The position numbers and the translations under genes are program-made. From assembly GCF_040096615.1 (NCBI RefSeq), contig NZ_JBBMEJ010000003.1, positions 124,001 through 188,000 of the forward strand: 64,000 bases of DNA, read 5' to 3'. Of this stretch, positions 62,069 through 64,000 are shown in pieces. Numbering within the stretch: the stretch's first letter is position 1; the number at the start of each line of letters is the position of its first letter. The DNA is from Blautia_A aquisgranensis (lineage in GTDB: Bacteria; Bacillota; Clostridia; Lachnospirales; Lachnospiraceae). The notes beneath the pieces are model-generated. The model made no database searches, was not told the DNA's origin, and was given only the letters and a program-made list of their open reading frames with translations.

Positions 62069-63063
62069 GTTCATATACTGAGATTGATACAGCTTTATTA
62101 GATTTGGATTTTACAAATCCGCGTATACAAAATTATTTACAAAACTATCCGGAAGAAAGCAGATCAGGAGAATTACTTGCTATGCTGCTAGGAACTGGAA
62201 CTGACAGTTGTGCAAGTTTAAAGGAGTCTATCAAGGAGCATGGTGGAATCATTAATCCAATTATTGTAAATCACTTTCCGGATGGCAGATACGTAGTTAT
62301 CGAGGGTAACACTCGTCTGCAAATATATAGAGATTTTATTAGGGACAATGTGCCAGGAAATTGGAATAAAATAAGGGCTATCATCTATGAGAATCTCGAA
62401 AATAATGAAATGCACTCAATTCGGTTACAGGCACATTTGGTTGGACCAAGAGATTGGGATGCTTATGCCAAGGCGAAATATTTAACCTTTCTTTCGGACG
62501 AAGAGAAAATGCCTATGAAAGAACTTTTGGCGTATTGTGGTGGATCCTCAAAAGCATCAGAAATTCGCTATATGATTCAAGCATATAAAGATATGAGAGA
62601 TATATATGCTCCACTATGTGAGGATGACACACAGTTCGATCAAAAGAAATTTTCCGGCTTTGTTGAATTACAAAAAAAGAATGTTGTGGAAAGTCTTCAG
62701 CTACATGGATATGACAAAACTGATTTTGCACAATGGATGGTAGATGAAAAATTCTCTCGATTAGAAGACGTGAGACGATTACCACAGATTCTGAATAGTA
62801 AAAGAGCAAGGCAGGCTTTTTTAAAGCATGACACGGCTGCGGCTAAGAAAATTTTAGAAGCTGAGGATATCACACCGGATTCTCTGAAAAATGTTACCTA
62901 CGAGATGTTGGCCAATGAACTTTCAAAGAGAATGTTTGACATTACACATGTGGAGGTTCTTAAGCTAAAAACAGATGCTGAGTATGAGGAAAAATTAAAC
63001 GCACTACGAAAAGTAGTTGAGACAGTGCAGAGCATAGTCTTAGATGAAATTGATGGTAACTGA
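62065..63063 (+). CDS. ParB/sulfiredoxin-like domain protein
   Basis: A 332-residue protein. The N-terminal part has the ParB-type nuclease fold: SIKEHGGIINPIIVNHFPDGRYVVIEGNTRL, with EGNTR at 80-84 in place of the usual GERR. A mostly helical remainder includes a possible helix-turn-helix (KELLAYCGGSSKASEIRYMI) and a Lys/Glu-rich end. Not a chromosome-segregation ParB by context. It is coupled to the HTH gene by overlap and the next gene starts two bases after its stop. AT-rich codons (TTA, ATA, AAT) contrast with rlmD. Confidence 0.8.
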   Translation: MSSYTEIDTALLDLDFTNPRIQNYLQNYPEESRSGELLAMLLGTGTDSCASLKESIKEHGGIINPIIVNHFPDGRYVVIEGNTRLQIYRDFIRDNVPGNWNKIRAIIYENLENNEMHSIRLQAHLVGPRDWDAYAKAKYLTFLSDEEKMPMKELLAYCGGSSKASEIRYMIQAYKDMRDIYAPLCEDDTQFDQKKFSGFVELQKKNVVESLQLHGYDKTDFAQWMVDEKFSRLEDVRRLPQILNSKRARQAFLKHDTAAAKKILEAEDITPDSLKNVTYEMLANELSKRMFDITHVEVLKLKTDAEYEEKLNALRKVVETVQSIVLDEIDGN

Positions 63064-63064
63064 T

Positions 63065-63463
63065 ATGGGAGAATCAAATAAGCATAAGGTTTTAGTTGAA
63101 TACGCCTTAAGATTTATTAAAGATAGCGTTGGGGAGGATTTGAGTTATTTTATCGAAACCGATATTAATGATGGACGACCGCTTCCTCAATTGACAATGG
63201 AAGGATACAGACCAGACGTATTTTTTGAATACAACGGTGTTATGTTTATAGGAGAGGCAAAAACAAGTGATGACATTTTGAGAGAACATAGTATAAATCA
63301 GTATTACTCATACTTGAAAAAATGTTCATTAAACCAGGGACATGCAACATTTGTTTTGGCAGTTCCTCTTGAAGACCGGGCCAGGGCAAATAATATCCTT
63401 GTAAAAATCAAGAAAGAAATACCTGGGGATTATGAAGTAAAAGCGATTGGAATGATTGTATAG
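63065..63463 (+). CDS. PD-(D/E)XK nuclease-like protein
   Basis: A 132-residue protein with the catalytic pattern of PD-(D/E)XK nucleases: GYRPDVFF (Pro50-Asp51), 12 residues, then FIGEAKT (Glu64, Lys66). It opens with a helical HKVLVEYALRFIKD segment, as in VRR-NUC or Holliday-junction-like members. No specific subfamily is recognised. The ATG at 63065 is two bases after the ParB-like stop. Likely partner of the helicase encoded next. Confidence 0.75.
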   Translation: MGESNKHKVLVEYALRFIKDSVGEDLSYFIETDINDGRPLPQLTMEGYRPDVFFEYNGVMFIGEAKTSDDILREHSINQYYSYLKKCSLNQGHATFVLAVPLEDRARANNILVKIKKEIPGDYEVKAIGMIV

Positions 63464-63465
63464 TT

Positions 63466-64000
63466 ATGAAAAGTAACAAGTTAAAACGAGAGCCTAAATA
63501 TATAGCCAAATTTAAGGCTTTTCCGTATCAGCAAGAAGCTGTAGATGCGGTGAAAGATTTAGAATATGCTGCGATTTTTCATGAGCAGGGATTGGGTAAA
63601 ACTAAAATTGCCATTGATGTGCTTTTATATTGGCTGTCAAAGTGTTCGATGGATACTGCTTTAATTGTTACCAAAAAACAGCTGGTTGCAAACTGGGTTA
63701 ACGAGTTTAAAGACCATACTTCGATAAAACCTGCAGTGTTAAATACAGATAAAAATAATAACTACCGAATTTTTTGTGGACCATACAGAGTGGTGTTGAC
63801 AAATTTTGAGACTCTAGAAACAGAAAAACAACAATTCGAATTGTATTTGAAAGTTAGAAATGTCGGGATAATTATTGATGAGTCTGCAAAATTGAAGAAT
63901 CCTAATTCAAAATTAACAAAGACCTATTTTGAGTTGGCTCCGTTGTTTCAGCGAAGAATTATAATGACAGGTACACCTGTAGCCAATAGACCATATGATA
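63466..64000 (+). CDS. SNF2-family helicase, N-terminal part (runs off the window)
   Basis: The frame starts at ATG 63466, two bases after the nuclease stop, and is open to the window end (178 codons). It shows SNF2 motifs in order: Q-like FPYQQEAVDAV (19-29), Walker A HEQGLGKT (39-46), TALIVTKKQLVANWVNEF (motif Ia), IIIDESAKLKNPNSKL (DESA at 138-141 for DEAH) and IMTGTPVANRPYD (motif III). It would translocate on double-stranded DNA. The C-terminal half and any further genes are unseen. Confidence 0.88.
   Translation, partial: MKSNKLKREPKYIAKFKAFPYQQEAVDAVKDLEYAAIFHEQGLGKTKIAIDVLLYWLSKCSMDTALIVTKKQLVANWVNEFKDHTSIKPAVLNTDKNNNYRIFCGPYRVVLTNFETLETEKQQFELYLKVRNVGIIIDESAKLKNPNSKLTKTYFELAPLFQRRIIMTGTPVANRPYD

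Noticed and set aside
62065..63063. Chromosomal or plasmid partition ParB with an adjacent replication origin
   Set aside because: No parA, no parS-like 16-base palindromes and no dnaA boxes were seen; the neighbours are a nuclease and a helicase.
1..64000. CRISPR arrays, tRNA or rRNA genes, intact insertion sequences
   Set aside because: No regularly spaced 24-40 base direct repeats, no cloverleaf with CCA-end or rRNA sequence, and no transposase were recognised on either strand.

Overview
The window looks like a chromosomal segment of a low-to-mid GC Gram-positive gut anaerobe of the Clostridia, most probably family Lachnospiraceae (a Blautia/Ruminococcus-like bacterium). The reasons are the oxygen-sensitive class III ribonucleotide reductase, a MurE with the meso-DAP motif, a SpoVD/FtsI penicillin-binding-protein pair, DUF4364, DUF1836, YerC and YesL family genes typical of Firmicutes, strong AGGAGG ribosome binding sites, and a dcw cluster without murG or ftsA. 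The genus assignment is inference.

Layout. 1-5 kb: the end of nrdD, a convergent carbamate kinase, and a sortase-type surface protein. 5.2-19.9 kb: a long co-directional housekeeping run, murE-priA-def-fmt-yugP-rsmB-rlmN-PP2C-PASTA kinase-rsgA-rpe-thiN, then ychF and lgt. Many of these genes overlap or are separated by only a few bases. It links translation start and ribosome methylation with a phosphatase/kinase pair that senses the cell wall. 21.4-25.4 kb: a divergent AraC regulator and beta-galactosidase. 25.5-39.3 kb: the division and cell-wall (dcw) cluster mraZ-rsmH-ftsL-PBP-PBP-mraY-murD-ftsW-murA-divIB-ftsZ, with a five-copy MraZ operator. 39.4-40.6 kb: a DUF1540 protein, a very short possible transcription unit and a decayed pilin-domain fragment. 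40.6-42.1 kb: infC-rpmI-rplT behind an L20-type leader, with an ATT start codon on infC. 42.2-47.0 kb: a complete branched-chain amino-acid ABC transporter. 47.0-55.8 kb: a cytidylate-kinase-like protein, a polysaccharide deacetylase, rarA, a minus-strand group (DUF4364, radical SAM, YesL), yerC, DUF1836 and pcrA. 55.8-59.6 kb: a cobalamin riboswitch followed by a BtuFCD-type transporter and a CGGC-domain protein. 59.7-61.6 kb: a small acidic membrane protein and rlmD.

The last 2.2 kb differ from the rest. Behind rlmD and a 68-base hairpin, an AT-rich operon with its own near-consensus promoter encodes a small helix-turn-helix protein, a ParB-like protein, a PD-(D/E)XK nuclease-like protein and the start of a SNF2-type helicase that runs off the window. 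This is the best candidate for a laterally acquired, possibly undescribed defence-type or mobile-element module. Its remaining genes lie outside what can be seen.

No tRNA, rRNA, CRISPR array or intact insertion sequence was recognised. All family assignments come from reading motifs and protein architecture; no database search was possible.
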